From positions 806,001 through 870,000 of the forward strand of contig NZ_LDPE01000002.1 in assembly GCF_001447995.1 (NCBI RefSeq): 64,000 nt of DNA, given 5' to 3'. The notes below the pieces were generated by a model. The model was not told the DNA's origin, searched no databases, and saw only the letters and a list, made by a program, of their open reading frames with translations. The first letter of the stretch is position 1. Each line of letters starts with the position of its first letter. Position numbers and translations under genes: made by a program. Below, piece after piece: positions 19,726-30,257 of this stretch. This stretch comes from Maribacter dokdonensis DSW-8. Lineage in GTDB: Bacteria > Bacteroidota > Bacteroidia > Flavobacteriales > Flavobacteriaceae.

Positions 19726-22700
19726 TTAATCTATACAGTTTTGGAGTGTCGTCATTAATTGCGGCAATAATAAATTCGTTTCCGTTTTTATCCTTTATGG
19801 TTTTTAATTGTTTTACTTCATTACGTATAAAGAAACCACTGTCAGAATAATTTTGCCATTTAAAATTTAATTTACCGTCACCAAGTAGGACATTTCCATA
19901 GTTGGCATCTAGTCTAGAGTATTGAGGCTTAAATTCAAAATTATTACCTGCCATGACAAGGTCTAGGTTTCCATCTTTATTTACATCTAAACATTGAATG
20001 CCACAAATACATGAGAACTGTACTTGTGGTGGTAAAATTTTAATGGTGAAATTACCATTACCTTCGTTAATAGCAATAACAGATTCTGATATGTTTACCT
20101 GCTTTTGTATGGTATTATCTAGAATATCTTTTGAAAATAGTTCTTGAATAGTCTTCCTTGCATATTCTGAAGCTTTAATATTCTTTTTCTTCAGCGCTAA
20201 TATTTGTGTGGTCAATTCTTTTTTCTGGTGTAACGGGTAATCGCCATTGTCATAGTTTTGGGTGGTAATTTGCTCAATGGTACCATCATTGTCAAAATCG
20301 TTCACCCACATTTTCATAGGCTTGCCAGGAGCTGGTTTGTAATGGATATTGCTGCCCATATTACCAAGAATTAAATCTTGATCGCCATCATTGTCTAAAT
20401 CATAGGCCTCAACAGCTCCCCACCATCCATTTAAACTATCTAACGAACTTGTAAATTTACTAAGCCTTCTGCCAGAGTTTTTATAAATTTTTGGGCTTCC
20501 CCAATCGGATACTGTAATCAGGTCATCCTTACCATCACCGTCCATATCTACCCAGCTGGCATCCGTAACCATACCGGCATCTTTAAGGTCGTATGCGGAA
20601 CGTTCAGTAATATCGGTAAAAGTTCCATCACCGTTATTTGATAAGAATAAGTGGTCTGGGTTTACACCATAAGTTCCTACAATACTTCTTGAGCCTACAA
20701 AGACATCTACATCGCCATCGCCATCAAAATCTGAGGGAGAAATTACCGCAACATTTTTATTGATGCTTGGAAGTTTGTTGGTGCTTAAAGAGAAATTTCC
20801 TTTGCCGTCATTTATGTAAAGTCTAATTCCATAAGAACCTTGATTGCCTATTTCATTACCACCGGTACCAACCATAAGGTCAAGGTCACCATCTTGGTCG
20901 GCATCAAAAAATGACGCTGTTGTATCTTCTAATTGAGCTTCTTCAACAAAGAAATTTGTTATGGGTTTAGAAAGTGAACCATTGCCATTATGAAGATATA
21001 GTGCGCCAGTTTGGTTTTTTGCACCACCAATAAAAATATCATCATTGCCGTCTCCGTTTACATCGCCAACCGCTAAACCAGGACCTTCTTCTGCCAATGA
21101 TTTTGATATTAATCCTTCATTATCAAAGTCCATATAATTGTTTTCTTTATGGGTCAAGAAAGTATTGTTTTCTATAGATTTCAACAGGGTAGAGGCTTTG
21201 GTGTTTTTGACTTTGTAAATATCTGTAGCCTCTTCTTGGTTAAAGGTAATGGTCTGGTTTGCCTTTACGTTTTCAAGTTTTATTGTAGTGTCATTTGGCC
21301 ATATGATACGGACAGAATCTATAGTTTCAGTAGTGCCCAAACCAATGGTCATAGGGTAATCTACAGAAGATTGAAAACCTCTAGAAGGCATTAATGTTTG
21401 CTCTATAATGTTATCTGTGTAATATAAACGGGCCACGGTGCCTATTCCAAACTTATTGCCCTCTGCACCTCTGAATTTTAAAGTGATATGGTTGTTGTTA
21501 GACTGCGTTTCAGAATTGTTACGGTATACAAAGGCTTCCATGTTTACGTTGTTGACTACCAAGTCTAAATCGCCATCATTATCTAGGTCACCATAAGCAG
21601 AACCGTTTGATCTACTTGGCAGTTCAAAACCCCATTGTTTATTGTAATTACTGAACGTGATATCACCATTATTTCTGTACGCGTAATTTGGTAATGGGGT
21701 AACCGGCATTTTGTTTATAATAGAATCAATAGACTCCTTTCTGCCGGTCAATGCCATTTTTTGAATGATTTCATTGGCAAAGAAATCCACGAAATCAAGG
21801 TCTGTCAAATCATGGTTAATGCCGTTAGTAACGTAAATATCTTTTAGTCCGTCATTATCCATATCGAACATGAGTCCAGACCAGCTCCAATCTGTAGCTT
21901 CTACACCACTATAGTATGCAATTTCAGAAAAAGAGCCATTACCGTTATTAAGCTGCAGCGTGTTCTGAATATATTGCTGGTGGAAGTCTTTGCTCTGTTT
22001 TAACTTAAAAATATTATAACCTTCAAATTCCATCACCGATTTTACACGTTGATCCGGTTCAGGTAGCATATCTGTAATAAAGATATCGGTAAGACCATCA
22101 TTGTTAATATCTGCCATATCAATCCCCATGGCGGATAAACTTAGGTGATTGGTCCATTTTTGAATCTCCTCACTAAAGGTCCCGTCTTGGTTGTTAATGT
22201 ATAAATAATCCCTTTCGTAAAAATCGTTGGAAACATAAATATCTGGGTATAGGTCATTATTGATATCCACTACCATTACACCTAATCCGAAACCAATTAG
22301 ACTACCATAAATACCGGCGTCTTCACTGACATCTACAAATTTTCCGTTGTCATTTCTTAAAAGCATATCGCCAACACCTCTAAAAATTTTTGGAACACCT
22401 TCCCAATCTTGGGCTCTTACTTCTCTTTGTTCGGCATACCCTAAGCTACTTACTGGTATATTACTGTTGTTTAGAATATAGGCATCTAAATCACCATCTT
22501 TATCATAATCAAAGAAAGAAGCATGGGTTGAAAAACCTGTTTCCGCTAAATTATACTCATGGGCTTTTTCTGTAAAAGTGCCATCACCGTTATTGATATA
22601 AAGATCATTGTCATGATTGTTCCCCTCCATATTACCAGCGTTACTAACATAAATGTCTAGGTAACCATCATTATTGATATCTGCCATAACAACACCCGTT

Positions 22701-23071
22701 GACCAAGGTTTGTTTCCTTTTACACCTGCCTTTTCCGATATGTCTTCAAATTTTAAATCTCCTTTATTTAAAAAGAGTTTATTGGGTTCCATATTACCTG
22801 TTAAAAAAACATCGGATAGCCCATCATTATTAATGTCTCCAATGGCAACACCGCCTCCGTTATAAAAATTGCGATATTTGAAAATGTTGAATTCTTTTGA
22901 GTTCGCAACTTTATTTACAAAAGATATACCCGTTTCTTCAGGTCTTAAAAGTGTAAAAAGTGTAGGTTCACTATTATTTTCAAGAGTGTTACCGTCTTCT
23001 TTTGAACCGCAGGATTGTATTAGTAAAAAAAATAAGCCAAGCAAGCATAGCTTAAGAAAATTGAAGTTCAT
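19715..23071 (-). CDS. FG-GAP/VCBS-repeat lipoprotein with UnbV/ASPIC domain, tandem paralogue
   Basis: The start at 23071 (MNFNFLKLCLL) gives an SPII signal with Cys21 (LLIQSCGSKE) and 1118 residues; an upstream in-frame start would spoil the signal peptide. The layout is the same as the next gene: DxDxDG-type repeats (GDINNDGLSDVFLTGN, ADINNDGYLDIYVSN, DYDKDGDLDAYILN), an ASPIC/UnbV domain near residues 530-610 (NKFGIGTVARLYY, RIIWPNDTTIKLENV), then a second repeat block. Both paralogues open with EETGI(S/T)F and YNGGGVAIGDINND, so they arose by duplication. It is the first gene of the minus-strand unit; the 275-bp gap to the divergent symporter gene must carry its promoter. Confidence 0.9.
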   Translation of the reverse strand: MNFNFLKLCLLGLFFLLIQSCGSKEDGNTLENNSEPTLFTLLRPEETGISFVNKVANSKEFNIFKYRNFYNGGGVAIGDINNDGLSDVFLTGNMEPNKLFLNKGDLKFEDISEKAGVKGNKPWSTGVVMADINNDGYLDIYVSNAGNMEGNNHDNDLYINNGDGTFTEKAHEYNLAETGFSTHASFFDYDKDGDLDAYILNNSNIPVSSLGYAEQREVRAQDWEGVPKIFRGVGDMLLRNDNGKFVDVSEDAGIYGSLIGFGLGVMVVDINNDLYPDIYVSNDFYERDYLYINNQDGTFSEEIQKWTNHLSLSAMGIDMADINNDGLTDIFITDMLPEPDQRVKSVMEFEGYNIFKLKQSKDFHQQYIQNTLQLNNGNGSFSEIAYYSGVEATDWSWSGLMFDMDNDGLKDIYVTNGINHDLTDLDFVDFFANEIIQKMALTGRKESIDSIINKMPVTPLPNYAYRNNGDITFSNYNKQWGFELPSRSNGSAYGDLDNDGDLDLVVNNVNMEAFVYRNNSETQSNNNHITLKFRGAEGNKFGIGTVARLYYTDNIIEQTLMPSRGFQSSVDYPMTIGLGTTETIDSVRIIWPNDTTIKLENVKANQTITFNQEEATDIYKVKNTKASTLLKSIENNTFLTHKENNYMDFDNEGLISKSLAEEGPGLAVGDVNGDGNDDIFIGGAKNQTGALYLHNGNGSLSKPITNFFVEEAQLEDTTASFFDADQDGDLDLMVGTGGNEIGNQGSYGIRLYINDGKGNFSLSTNKLPSINKNVAVISPSDFDGDGDVDVFVGSRSIVGTYGVNPDHLFLSNNGDGTFTDITERSAYDLKDAGMVTDASWVDMDGDGKDDLITVSDWGSPKIYKNSGRRLSKFTSSLDSLNGWWGAVEAYDLDNDGDQDLILGNMGSNIHYKPAPGKPMKMWVNDFDNDGTIEQITTQNYDNGDYPLHQKKELTTQILALKKKNIKASEYARKTIQELFSKDILDNTIQKQVNISESVIAINEGNGNFTIKILPPQVQFSCICGIQCLDVNKDGNLDLVMAGNNFEFKPQYSRLDANYGNVLLGDGKLNFKWQNYSDSGFFIRNEVKQLKTIKDKNGNEFIIAAINDDTPKLYRLNEE

Positions 23072-23346
23072 TCTTTTTATGTTTGAAATGGATTTTTGAG
23101 TAATAATATGCGCTGTAAAAATTGAGTTAGTCACCTGTGTAATAGGTTATTCAAAAATGATTTGCAATATAGCCAAATACCTAATATTTGTTAGGTTTAT
23201 TTGCCAAAAGTAGACGTTAAAATTTAAAGAAATCGTTATAGTGTTCGTAGTAAAATGCGAATAATGAGATTTTGCCGCATCTTTTTAGAAGTAATGAAAA
23301 TAATCCAATATATTTAACCTTGACTAAGTAACAAACAACTCAACAG

Positions 23347-24999
23347 ATGATAGGCATATTTTCTTTCTTAGGCTTCACCATATTGGTAGCCGTAATTTCA
23401 TATTTAGCAACTAGAACAACAGATGAGCAAACCTCAGATGGTTATTTTCTAGGGGGTCGAAGTTTAACGGCAGGCGTAATAGCTGGTTCATTATTATTGA
23501 CCAATCTTTCTACAGAGCAAATTGTAGGGCTAAACGGTAGTGCATATACAGATGGTTTATCTGTAATGGCATGGGAAACTTTAGCGGCGATCGCAATTGT
23601 AGTAACAGCCATTTTTCTGTTGCCAAGATATTTAAAAGGTGGGTTGACAACCATACCGCAATTCTTGGCCAAAAGGTTTGATGTTACAACAAAGACCATT
23701 ACCTCTGGTCTGTTTTTAACGGGGTATGTCGTAGTGTTGTTGCCTGTAATACTGTATTCAGGGTCGGTGGCGATTAGCGGTATGTTTGATGTGCCCACCT
23801 TATTGGGGGTTTCTGATAGTACGGCATTGGTAATTTGTATATGGGGAATTGGATTAATTGGATCGGTATATGCGGTTTTTGGCGGATTGAAGGCTGTGGC
23901 TGTTTCAGATTCTATAAACGCAGTTGGTTTATTGATAGGTGGATTGTTGATTCCGATATTCGGATTAATGGCTATTGGGGATGGAAGTGTTTTCGGCGGA
24001 CTTGATATATTGGTAAGTGCGAATCCTGAAAGATTTGATTCTACGGGAAATCCAGGTCAAGAAGTACCTTTTGCAACTATTTTTACAGGAATGATGTTGG
24101 TACAGTTGTTTTATTGGGGTACCAACCAACAAATTATACAAAGGGCATTAGGGGCAAAAAACTTGGCCGAAGGTCAAAAAGGATTATTGTTGGCTTCATT
24201 TTTAAAAATATTGGGACCATTAATTTTGGTTTTACCGGGCATGATCGCATATCATTATTTTGATGGTGGTTTAGCTTCAAGTGATTTGGCTTACCCGGAA
24301 TTGGTAAGGGCGGTTTTACCTAAGCCATTAGTTGGCTTCTTTGCAGCTGTATTGTTCGGTGCAATTTTAAGTTCTTTTAATAGTGTACTTAATAGTTCTG
24401 TAACCCTATTTGGTATTGACATCTACAAACAACATATTAACCCAGAGGCACCAGAAACTACGGTGGTAAAATACGGTAAGATTTTCGGGATATGTTTGGC
24501 GTTAGCGGCTATGTTCATAGCTCCGCTTATAGCAAATGCAGGAAGCTTGTTCAATTATTTGCAAGAAATCAACGGTATTTATAGCATTCCTATTTTCACC
24601 ATAATAGTTGTAGGGTATTTGACTAAAAGAGTTCCGGCTATTGCTGCCAAAGTAGGTATTCTGTCAGGTTCTGCATTATATATAATTAGTCAATTTTGGT
24701 TGAAGAATAAATTTGTAGATGCAGCATTGGCAGATGCTAATGCGAAAGGTATTACAGACCCTATGCAATTGAAATTGATTGAGGCTGATGCGTATCCTCA
24801 TTTCTTACACATAATGGCGATATTGTTTGTAACCAATATTGTTATTATGTTAATTATTGGTGCTATTAAACCAAGAAAGGAACCTTTTGTTTTGGAGTAT
24901 ACGGATCAAGTATCCATTACACCGTATAAGTATGTGAATCAGGTAGGTATAGCTATTTGTTGTATTGTAATCGGCATCTACGTGTTCTTTGCAAAGTAA
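23347..24999 (+). CDS. Sodium:solute symporter (SSS/SLC5 family), probable sugar transporter
   Basis: The 550-residue polytopic protein has about 14 membrane segments. SSS landmarks include TSDGYFLGGRSL near residues 31-42, LLTNLSTEQIVGLNGSAY near 51-68 (compare the sugar-binding region of vSGLT), and FGAILSSFNSVLNSSVTLF near 336-354 with the Ser-rich Na+ site. It imports a solute, most likely a sugar or polyol, with Na+. The gene is monocistronic, with a perfect terminator 22 nt after the stop, and lies next to the SusC/SusD locus. No major facilitator sugar permease is visible there, so it may supply the inner-membrane step for that locus; this is inference. Confidence 0.85.
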   Translation: MIGIFSFLGFTILVAVISYLATRTTDEQTSDGYFLGGRSLTAGVIAGSLLLTNLSTEQIVGLNGSAYTDGLSVMAWETLAAIAIVVTAIFLLPRYLKGGLTTIPQFLAKRFDVTTKTITSGLFLTGYVVVLLPVILYSGSVAISGMFDVPTLLGVSDSTALVICIWGIGLIGSVYAVFGGLKAVAVSDSINAVGLLIGGLLIPIFGLMAIGDGSVFGGLDILVSANPERFDSTGNPGQEVPFATIFTGMMLVQLFYWGTNQQIIQRALGAKNLAEGQKGLLLASFLKILGPLILVLPGMIAYHYFDGGLASSDLAYPELVRAVLPKPLVGFFAAVLFGAILSSFNSVLNSSVTLFGIDIYKQHINPEAPETTVVKYGKIFGICLALAAMFIAPLIANAGSLFNYLQEINGIYSIPIFTIIVVGYLTKRVPAIAAKVGILSGSALYIISQFWLKNKFVDAALADANAKGITDPMQLKLIEADAYPHFLHIMAILFVTNIVIMLIIGAIKPRKEPFVLEYTDQVSITPYKYVNQVGIAICCIVIGIYVFFAK

Positions 25000-25021
25000 G
25001 GAATTTTACAAGTCATGAGTT

Positions 25022-25060
25022 AAATAGCCACATCAAGTATTTGATGTGGCTATTTTGATT
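25022..25060 (+). terminator. Rho-independent terminator of the SSS symporter
   Basis: Perfect 15-bp inverted repeat, arms 25022-25036 and 25041-25055, around the tetraloop gtat, core GCCACATCAA/TTGATGTGGC, followed by a T-rich tract. It begins 22 nt after the stop codon. The A run on the 5' side means it could also work weakly in the other direction. Confidence 0.88.
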
Positions 25061-25441
25061 TATTTGGTAGCTGACCTATGTTTCATTCTATTTCTTGATT
25101 AGTGTAGAATAGAAAGTATTCTTGTAAATGAAATGATAGGTAGTATAACGTGAAAATACTTTAAAAACCGTACCATATTTTGTGGCAAATGGCTGGTGCT
25201 AAATTCAAGTCCTCTCTGCAATAAGTTCTTGTGAGCCATTGTTATCGGTATGAGAAAGAAATAATTTGTCGAGATAGAATGCTATGAAATAGCAAATATA
25301 ACTGTATGTGCTAATAGGGAATGATTTAGTTCTGATGTAGTGAATAATATTTCTATTGAATTTAGTCAATCTGACTTGTAATTAGACCATTAACTAAAAA
25401 AAACCTTATTGCTCAATTTGTTCAAATAGCGTATTGTATAA

Positions 25442-25475
25442 ATAAAAAAAGCCTCCAATATGAAATTGGAGGCCT
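25442..25475 (-). terminator. Rho-independent terminator of the susCD transcript
   Basis: On the minus strand GCCTCCAA and TTGGAGGC pair around a 7-nt loop and are followed by a run of seven T residues (plus-strand A run ending at 25450). It lies about 30 nt after the susD stop codon. Confidence 0.88.
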
Positions 25476-25504
25476 TTTCAACTTAAACTAAAAATTATGT
25501 TTGC

Positions 25505-27115
25505 TTAGTATCCTGGGTTCTGTACTAAGTTAGGGTTTGCAAGCAATTGAGCTTGTGGTATTGGGAACACATTGTAATCATCATTATTGATGGTTCCTTC
25601 GGCTTTAAATAACCAATCTCTACCAAATTGACCAAAGCGAATTAAGTCATTACGTCTCCAAGCTTCTTGGTACAATTCTCTACCTCTTTCATCTAAAATA
25701 TCTTGCTCAGATACAGTACCTAATAATTCTTGAGTGTTACGTATAGTTCTTAATTCATTGATCATTGCCGTAGGGTCACCACCACTTCTAAACATAGCTT
25801 CCGCTTTCATCAAATGAGCATCAGCATATCTAAATACGATTTGGTGACTAATAGAAGCTTCTCCATTTCTAGCAGCATACTTCTGAATACGTATACCTGT
25901 AGTTTCATCATTGTTAATAAAGTTTACGTTACCCGCACCATCTTTAAAGTCTCTTTTGAAAGTAAGGGGAGCTCCTTGTCTATCTTGTAATGGAGTTCCG
26001 TCTAGGTCATATTGTTGGTTGATAAGAAAACCATATCCAACATTTGATCCATCCACAAATCCGTTGTTATCAGATGCGTATGGTTGACCTGCAAAAGGAG
26101 TACCTATAGTTGGTACACCACCTCTACGTTCTTCTTGTCCGTCAACAGGATTTTGATTTGCATCTAATTCATTTGATTCTGCATCACCTTCAAATAGGTC
26201 GTAAAACTCAGCAAGTGTACTAAAACCGTTCCAGCCACCACCTTGTATACTTGTACTGTTGTAGTGAAGTCCCATAACAATTTTGTTAATGGTATTTGCT
26301 TCTAAAGCCCAAATAGTTTCAGTGTCTGCATCTGGTAAGAAAAGGTCAAAGTAGCCTTCTTGCAGTGCATAACCTTCAGCTGTAATTTCATCAACTAAAG
26401 AGATTACTTCTGCCATATCTGAAGCTTCTGGAGCTGTGCCAAGATAAATATGCTTGTTCAAAAGAACTTTAGCTTTTAAATATCTTGCAGCGGCTTTACT
26501 TGCTCTTAAGTTAGCTTCGCCACTACCTGCAGGTGTAGCAGGGGCATTTGCAATAGCCGTATCTATATCGGCAAGAATGAAATCCAATGCTGCTTGACCC
26601 GTAAGTACTTCAGGTACAGAAGAAGATGGTAATTCGGTATCTCTATAAGGAACTTGACCAAAGTTGTCCAATATAACCCACATGCTATACGCTCTTATGA
26701 AGCTAGCGTCTCCAATGTTGGTGGTAGATGGGTTACTTCTTGAATCTAAAACCTGAGAAGCTTGTAATTGGTTTCCATTCCATAATTGAAAAACGTTTAC
26801 AATAAAAGAGTGCTGACCGTTCCAATCATGTGTATGTAGAACTCTCCAAAGCCCATTATCACCCCAGTCACCTCCACGCGTAGGAATCAAATGCTCATCT
26901 GAAGTTACTTCTTGTAGTGCAAAATAGTTGTCTTGACCAGCATACTGTCCGGCAAGTGATCCATATAGATTCGTAACCGTAGAAGAAGGATCGGCCAAGC
27001 CTTGAAATCCTTCTGAAATGATCGAATCTGTTTCTTCTATTTCTAGATCGGTACAGGAAGAAACCCCTACCAACGATAGAATAGAAAGTGTTAAGATTTT
27101 AAAATTATTTTTCAT
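25505..27115 (-). CDS. susD: SusD/RagB-family outer-membrane glycan-binding lipoprotein
   Basis: ATG at 27115 gives 536 residues with an SPII signal (LVGVSSCTDLE, Cys21). The protein has the SusD layout: a TPR-rich N-terminal half (INELRTIRN and ADAHLMKAEAMFRSGGD late in the chain are typical SusD C-terminal helices) and the ending VFPIPQAQLLANPNLVQNPGY, a hallmark of the family. SusD proteins cap the SusC barrel on the cell surface and deliver oligosaccharides. The start lies 19 nt after the susC stop, so the two are co-transcribed. The cytoplasmic enzymes across the LacI gene point to maltose or short maltodextrins as ligand. Confidence 0.95.
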   Translation of the reverse strand: MKNNFKILTLSILSLVGVSSCTDLEIEETDSIISEGFQGLADPSSTVTNLYGSLAGQYAGQDNYFALQEVTSDEHLIPTRGGDWGDNGLWRVLHTHDWNGQHSFIVNVFQLWNGNQLQASQVLDSRSNPSTTNIGDASFIRAYSMWVILDNFGQVPYRDTELPSSSVPEVLTGQAALDFILADIDTAIANAPATPAGSGEANLRASKAAARYLKAKVLLNKHIYLGTAPEASDMAEVISLVDEITAEGYALQEGYFDLFLPDADTETIWALEANTINKIVMGLHYNSTSIQGGGWNGFSTLAEFYDLFEGDAESNELDANQNPVDGQEERRGGVPTIGTPFAGQPYASDNNGFVDGSNVGYGFLINQQYDLDGTPLQDRQGAPLTFKRDFKDGAGNVNFINNDETTGIRIQKYAARNGEASISHQIVFRYADAHLMKAEAMFRSGGDPTAMINELRTIRNTQELLGTVSEQDILDERGRELYQEAWRRNDLIRFGQFGRDWLFKAEGTINNDDYNVFPIPQAQLLANPNLVQNPGY

Positions 27116-27134
27116 GATATACAATTTTTTTTAA

Positions 27135-30100
27135 TTAAAATGATGCATTAATACCAAAAGTGAATGTTCTTGGTCTTGGATAAGAACCATAATCAATTCC
27201 TCTTGATGGTACACCAGAACCTAAATCACCAGTATTAGCTGTAACCTCTGGGTCTAAACCACTATAATCAGTGATCAAGAAAAGGTTTTGCCCGGTAATT
27301 GAAAAACGTAAAGAATTTAATGCTCCTTCGCCAGATAATGGTACGTTATAACCTATGCTAGCATTTTGGAAACGTACAAAATCACCTTTTTCCAAGAAAC
27401 GTGTAGAAGCATCTGCAGAAGCTCCTGGGTCTTCACCACTAGTCAATACATTTTGGGTTACGTTTCTAGAGTTAGAAAGTGCACCGGCTGTAAAGTATGC
27501 GTTTTCAGTGTTATTGTATACTGAGAATCCAAACTGACCTTGGAAGAATACAGAAGCATCAAAATCCTTAACTTTTAAGTTTAAGCTTAAACCTGTAGTG
27601 ATATCTGGTAAAGCATCTTCACCAACAAAGGTCTTGTCTTGGAAAGGATCACCAACACCATTACCATCTATGTCTTGGTATGTTGGAGTACCTGCACTAT
27701 CAAAACCAGTGAAGATTGGTAAAAAGTAGGAATACAATGATTGTCCTGAAGCAAAACGCTGTGCAAATGCACCTGTTAAACCAGGACCGTTAATTTCACC
27801 CGTGTCAATAAGTCCATCAAAATTTTGAACCTCATTGTCGTTATAGGCAATATTAAAATCTGCGGAAAAAGTAGCGTCATCAGTTCTTACAAAATCGTAA
27901 GCCAATGCAAATTCAATACCTTGGTTAATGATACTGGCATCAACATTCTGGAACTGGAACGGGTCAACTGCAGGTGCGGCTGGTGGAGTCTGTAATAGAA
28001 CATCTGTAGTTTCAGTTCTATAGATATCAATACTACCACTTAAACGATCATTGTTGAACCCAAAATCCAAACCAGCATTTAAGTTAAAAGAAGATTCCCA
28101 TTTTAAGTCTGGTCTATCTGTAGCAACAATTGCTGTACCATTTGCGTTAATTTCAAGATTTTGTTGAACTGTTAAATCTGAGAAACGTTGTCTTGCTACG
28201 AAGTTACCGTAACCTAAACCATCTTGGTTACCAGTGATACCTGCACTTAAACGTAATTTAAGTGTAGATACGTTTTCGCCAACAAAATCTTCCTCGTTCA
28301 TTTTCCATGCAAATGCACCGGAAGGGAAATATCCGTATTGATTTTCAGGACCAAATCTGGAAGAGCCATCAGCTCTCATTGTTGCTGTAAATAAATATTT
28401 ATCATTCAACGTATAATTCAATCTTGCAAAGAAAGACTGTAGCTCATCGGTATTGTCAAAAGAATTTGTAAAGACAGAAGTAACAGCGCTGTTAAGGCTT
28501 CTTCCTAATTCTTCTTGAGCTACAACCGTTGGTAATAATCTATTGATTAAAACTCCATTAGTGTTGGGTGCATAATACGCTTGCTGATAAGATCCGGTTA
28601 CTGCATTCTGTAAGTCGTTAACCGCACTTCTTAAATCTCTTCCCATAGCATTTAAGTCACTAGTAGAATAACCTCTACCGCCAGAATTGAAACCAAAAGT
28701 TTGGAAATCTTGGTAACCAAAACCAACTAATGCCTCTAAACTAGAATTTTCAAATTCTTTGTTGTAGTTCACAGTTGCCTCTAAAGTTTTATTGTTTCTT
28801 TCTAAAACACCATAGTTTCCACGTCCTATATCCGTAACACCATTAATGTTGTTAATGTCTTTTGAGATAACAGATGTGTTAGAAGCTTCAGAAATGTCCA
28901 AACCTGCATTTAATTTGGCAGAAATTTCAGGGGTAAAATTGTATTGAACAGAACCGTTTAAAAGGTATCTGTTTGTATTGGTAATGTTCTGAGTATTGTC
29001 AAGTGCATTTTGCGGGTTAACATTTAAACCACCTGCATTAAAGCTTGAGCTAGCTGGCCACGTTGGGTTAGCGGCATAAGCGCCACCTAAGACATCACCT
29101 GCAGCACCTGCTTGTGCACTAATTGGTGCTTGAGAATCATTAATACGTGCAATAGACATTTGTAGTCCTAAAACTAATTTATCTTCTAAAAATCTTTGGT
29201 TAAGATTTAATCTACCTGTAATTCTTTCTAAATCGGAATTTTCAACGATACCAAATTGTTTGCCGTATCCAAAAGTAGCCCTTACATTACCACTACCGTA
29301 GTTTTTAGAATAAGAAAGGTTTTGGTTTTGAGAAGCAGTTGATCTCAATACCACTTGTTGCCAATCTGTATTAGCTCCAAAATTTACCGCACTCGCATCA
29401 CCACCTACAGAAGTTACACCAGATAAAAATTCAGATGCATCTAAAAGGTCAAAAGTATTGGCAGCCTTAGATATGCTTAAAGAGCTAGAGAAGTCCCACA
29501 CGCCTTGGCTACTTCCTTTACCACTCTTAGTAGTAATAATAACAACACCGTTAGCACCACGCGAACCGTAGATTGCCGTTGCCGATGCATCTTTTAAAAT
29601 ACTGATGCTCTCAATGTCATTTGGGTTAATAAAGTTCAACGGGTTTTTAACGGCACTTTGACCAAAACCGGTCTCACCTTGTGGAGATGTATCTCCTCCA
29701 CCCAGTGGAACACCATCTACCACGAATAATGGATTGTTATTGGCACGTACAGAGTTAGAACCTCTAATGTTAATTTGAATACCGGCTCCAGGCTCACCAC
29801 TTGTTTCTTGAATGTTGACACCTGCAGTTTTACCTTGTATCAGTTGTTCTGGCGAAGCAATGTTACCACCGTTAAAATCTTCCGCAGTAACCGCTGTTAC
29901 GGATCCGGTTGCATCTTTTACGGTAGTTGTACCATAACCAATAATTACAACCTCTTCCAATGCTTCAGCATCTTCTTCTAAAGTAAAATTGATTGAAGTT
30001 CTACCGTTTACCGCTACTTCTTGAGTCTTGTAGCCAATGTAACTTACAATAAGTACTGCACCTTCTTCAGCGGTCAAAGTGTAATTACCGTCAAAATCGG

Positions 30101-30257
30101 TTTGCGTACCGTTCGTAGTCCCCTTTACAAGAACACTAGCTCCTGGTAAAGGTCCACTTGCATCTGAAACAGTTCCAGATACTTCTTGTGCCTGCAAGAA
30201 TCCGAAGCATAAAAATGCTCCAAGAACCAACAGACTTTTTAGGAATGTAATCTTCAT
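27135..30257 (-). CDS. susC: SusC/RagA-family TonB-dependent transporter
   Basis: The 1040-residue protein has a Sec signal (residues 1-23, ending FLQAQ). A CarboxypepD_reg-like domain spans about 24-103 (VSGTVSDASGPLPGASVLVKG), followed by the SusC-type EEVVIIGYGT TonB-box region, a plug (about 110-230, with SILKDASATAIYGSRGANGV) and a 22-strand barrel ending in FTFGINASF. It imports oligosaccharides across the outer membrane with TonB energy, together with SusD. Its promoter region contains a LacI-type operator (30351-30366) about 95 bp upstream, indicating control by the divergent LacI regulator. Confidence 0.96.
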   Translation of the reverse strand: MKITFLKSLLVLGAFLCFGFLQAQEVSGTVSDASGPLPGASVLVKGTTNGTQTDFDGNYTLTAEEGAVLIVSYIGYKTQEVAVNGRTSINFTLEEDAEALEEVVIIGYGTTTVKDATGSVTAVTAEDFNGGNIASPEQLIQGKTAGVNIQETSGEPGAGIQINIRGSNSVRANNNPLFVVDGVPLGGGDTSPQGETGFGQSAVKNPLNFINPNDIESISILKDASATAIYGSRGANGVVIITTKSGKGSSQGVWDFSSSLSISKAANTFDLLDASEFLSGVTSVGGDASAVNFGANTDWQQVVLRSTASQNQNLSYSKNYGSGNVRATFGYGKQFGIVENSDLERITGRLNLNQRFLEDKLVLGLQMSIARINDSQAPISAQAGAAGDVLGGAYAANPTWPASSSFNAGGLNVNPQNALDNTQNITNTNRYLLNGSVQYNFTPEISAKLNAGLDISEASNTSVISKDINNINGVTDIGRGNYGVLERNNKTLEATVNYNKEFENSSLEALVGFGYQDFQTFGFNSGGRGYSTSDLNAMGRDLRSAVNDLQNAVTGSYQQAYYAPNTNGVLINRLLPTVVAQEELGRSLNSAVTSVFTNSFDNTDELQSFFARLNYTLNDKYLFTATMRADGSSRFGPENQYGYFPSGAFAWKMNEEDFVGENVSTLKLRLSAGITGNQDGLGYGNFVARQRFSDLTVQQNLEINANGTAIVATDRPDLKWESSFNLNAGLDFGFNNDRLSGSIDIYRTETTDVLLQTPPAAPAVDPFQFQNVDASIINQGIEFALAYDFVRTDDATFSADFNIAYNDNEVQNFDGLIDTGEINGPGLTGAFAQRFASGQSLYSYFLPIFTGFDSAGTPTYQDIDGNGVGDPFQDKTFVGEDALPDITTGLSLNLKVKDFDASVFFQGQFGFSVYNNTENAYFTAGALSNSRNVTQNVLTSGEDPGASADASTRFLEKGDFVRFQNASIGYNVPLSGEGALNSLRFSITGQNLFLITDYSGLDPEVTANTGDLGSGVPSRGIDYGSYPRPRTFTFGINASF

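Larger units (their letters stand above)
25000..25504. other. Intergenic region between symporter and susD
   Basis: This 505-bp stretch holds two terminators at its ends (25022-25060 and 25442-25475). Between them there is AT-rich sequence with no convincing gene. A 46-codon minus-strand frame at 25099-25239 (starts MAHKNLLQRG) exists but has no recognisable family, start signal or operon context. Confidence 0.7.

Noticed and set aside
19715..23071. Repeat-rich coding DNA as a possible tandem DNA repeat or recombination hot spot
   Set aside because: The repetition is at protein level (FG-GAP motifs); nucleotide copies are divergent.
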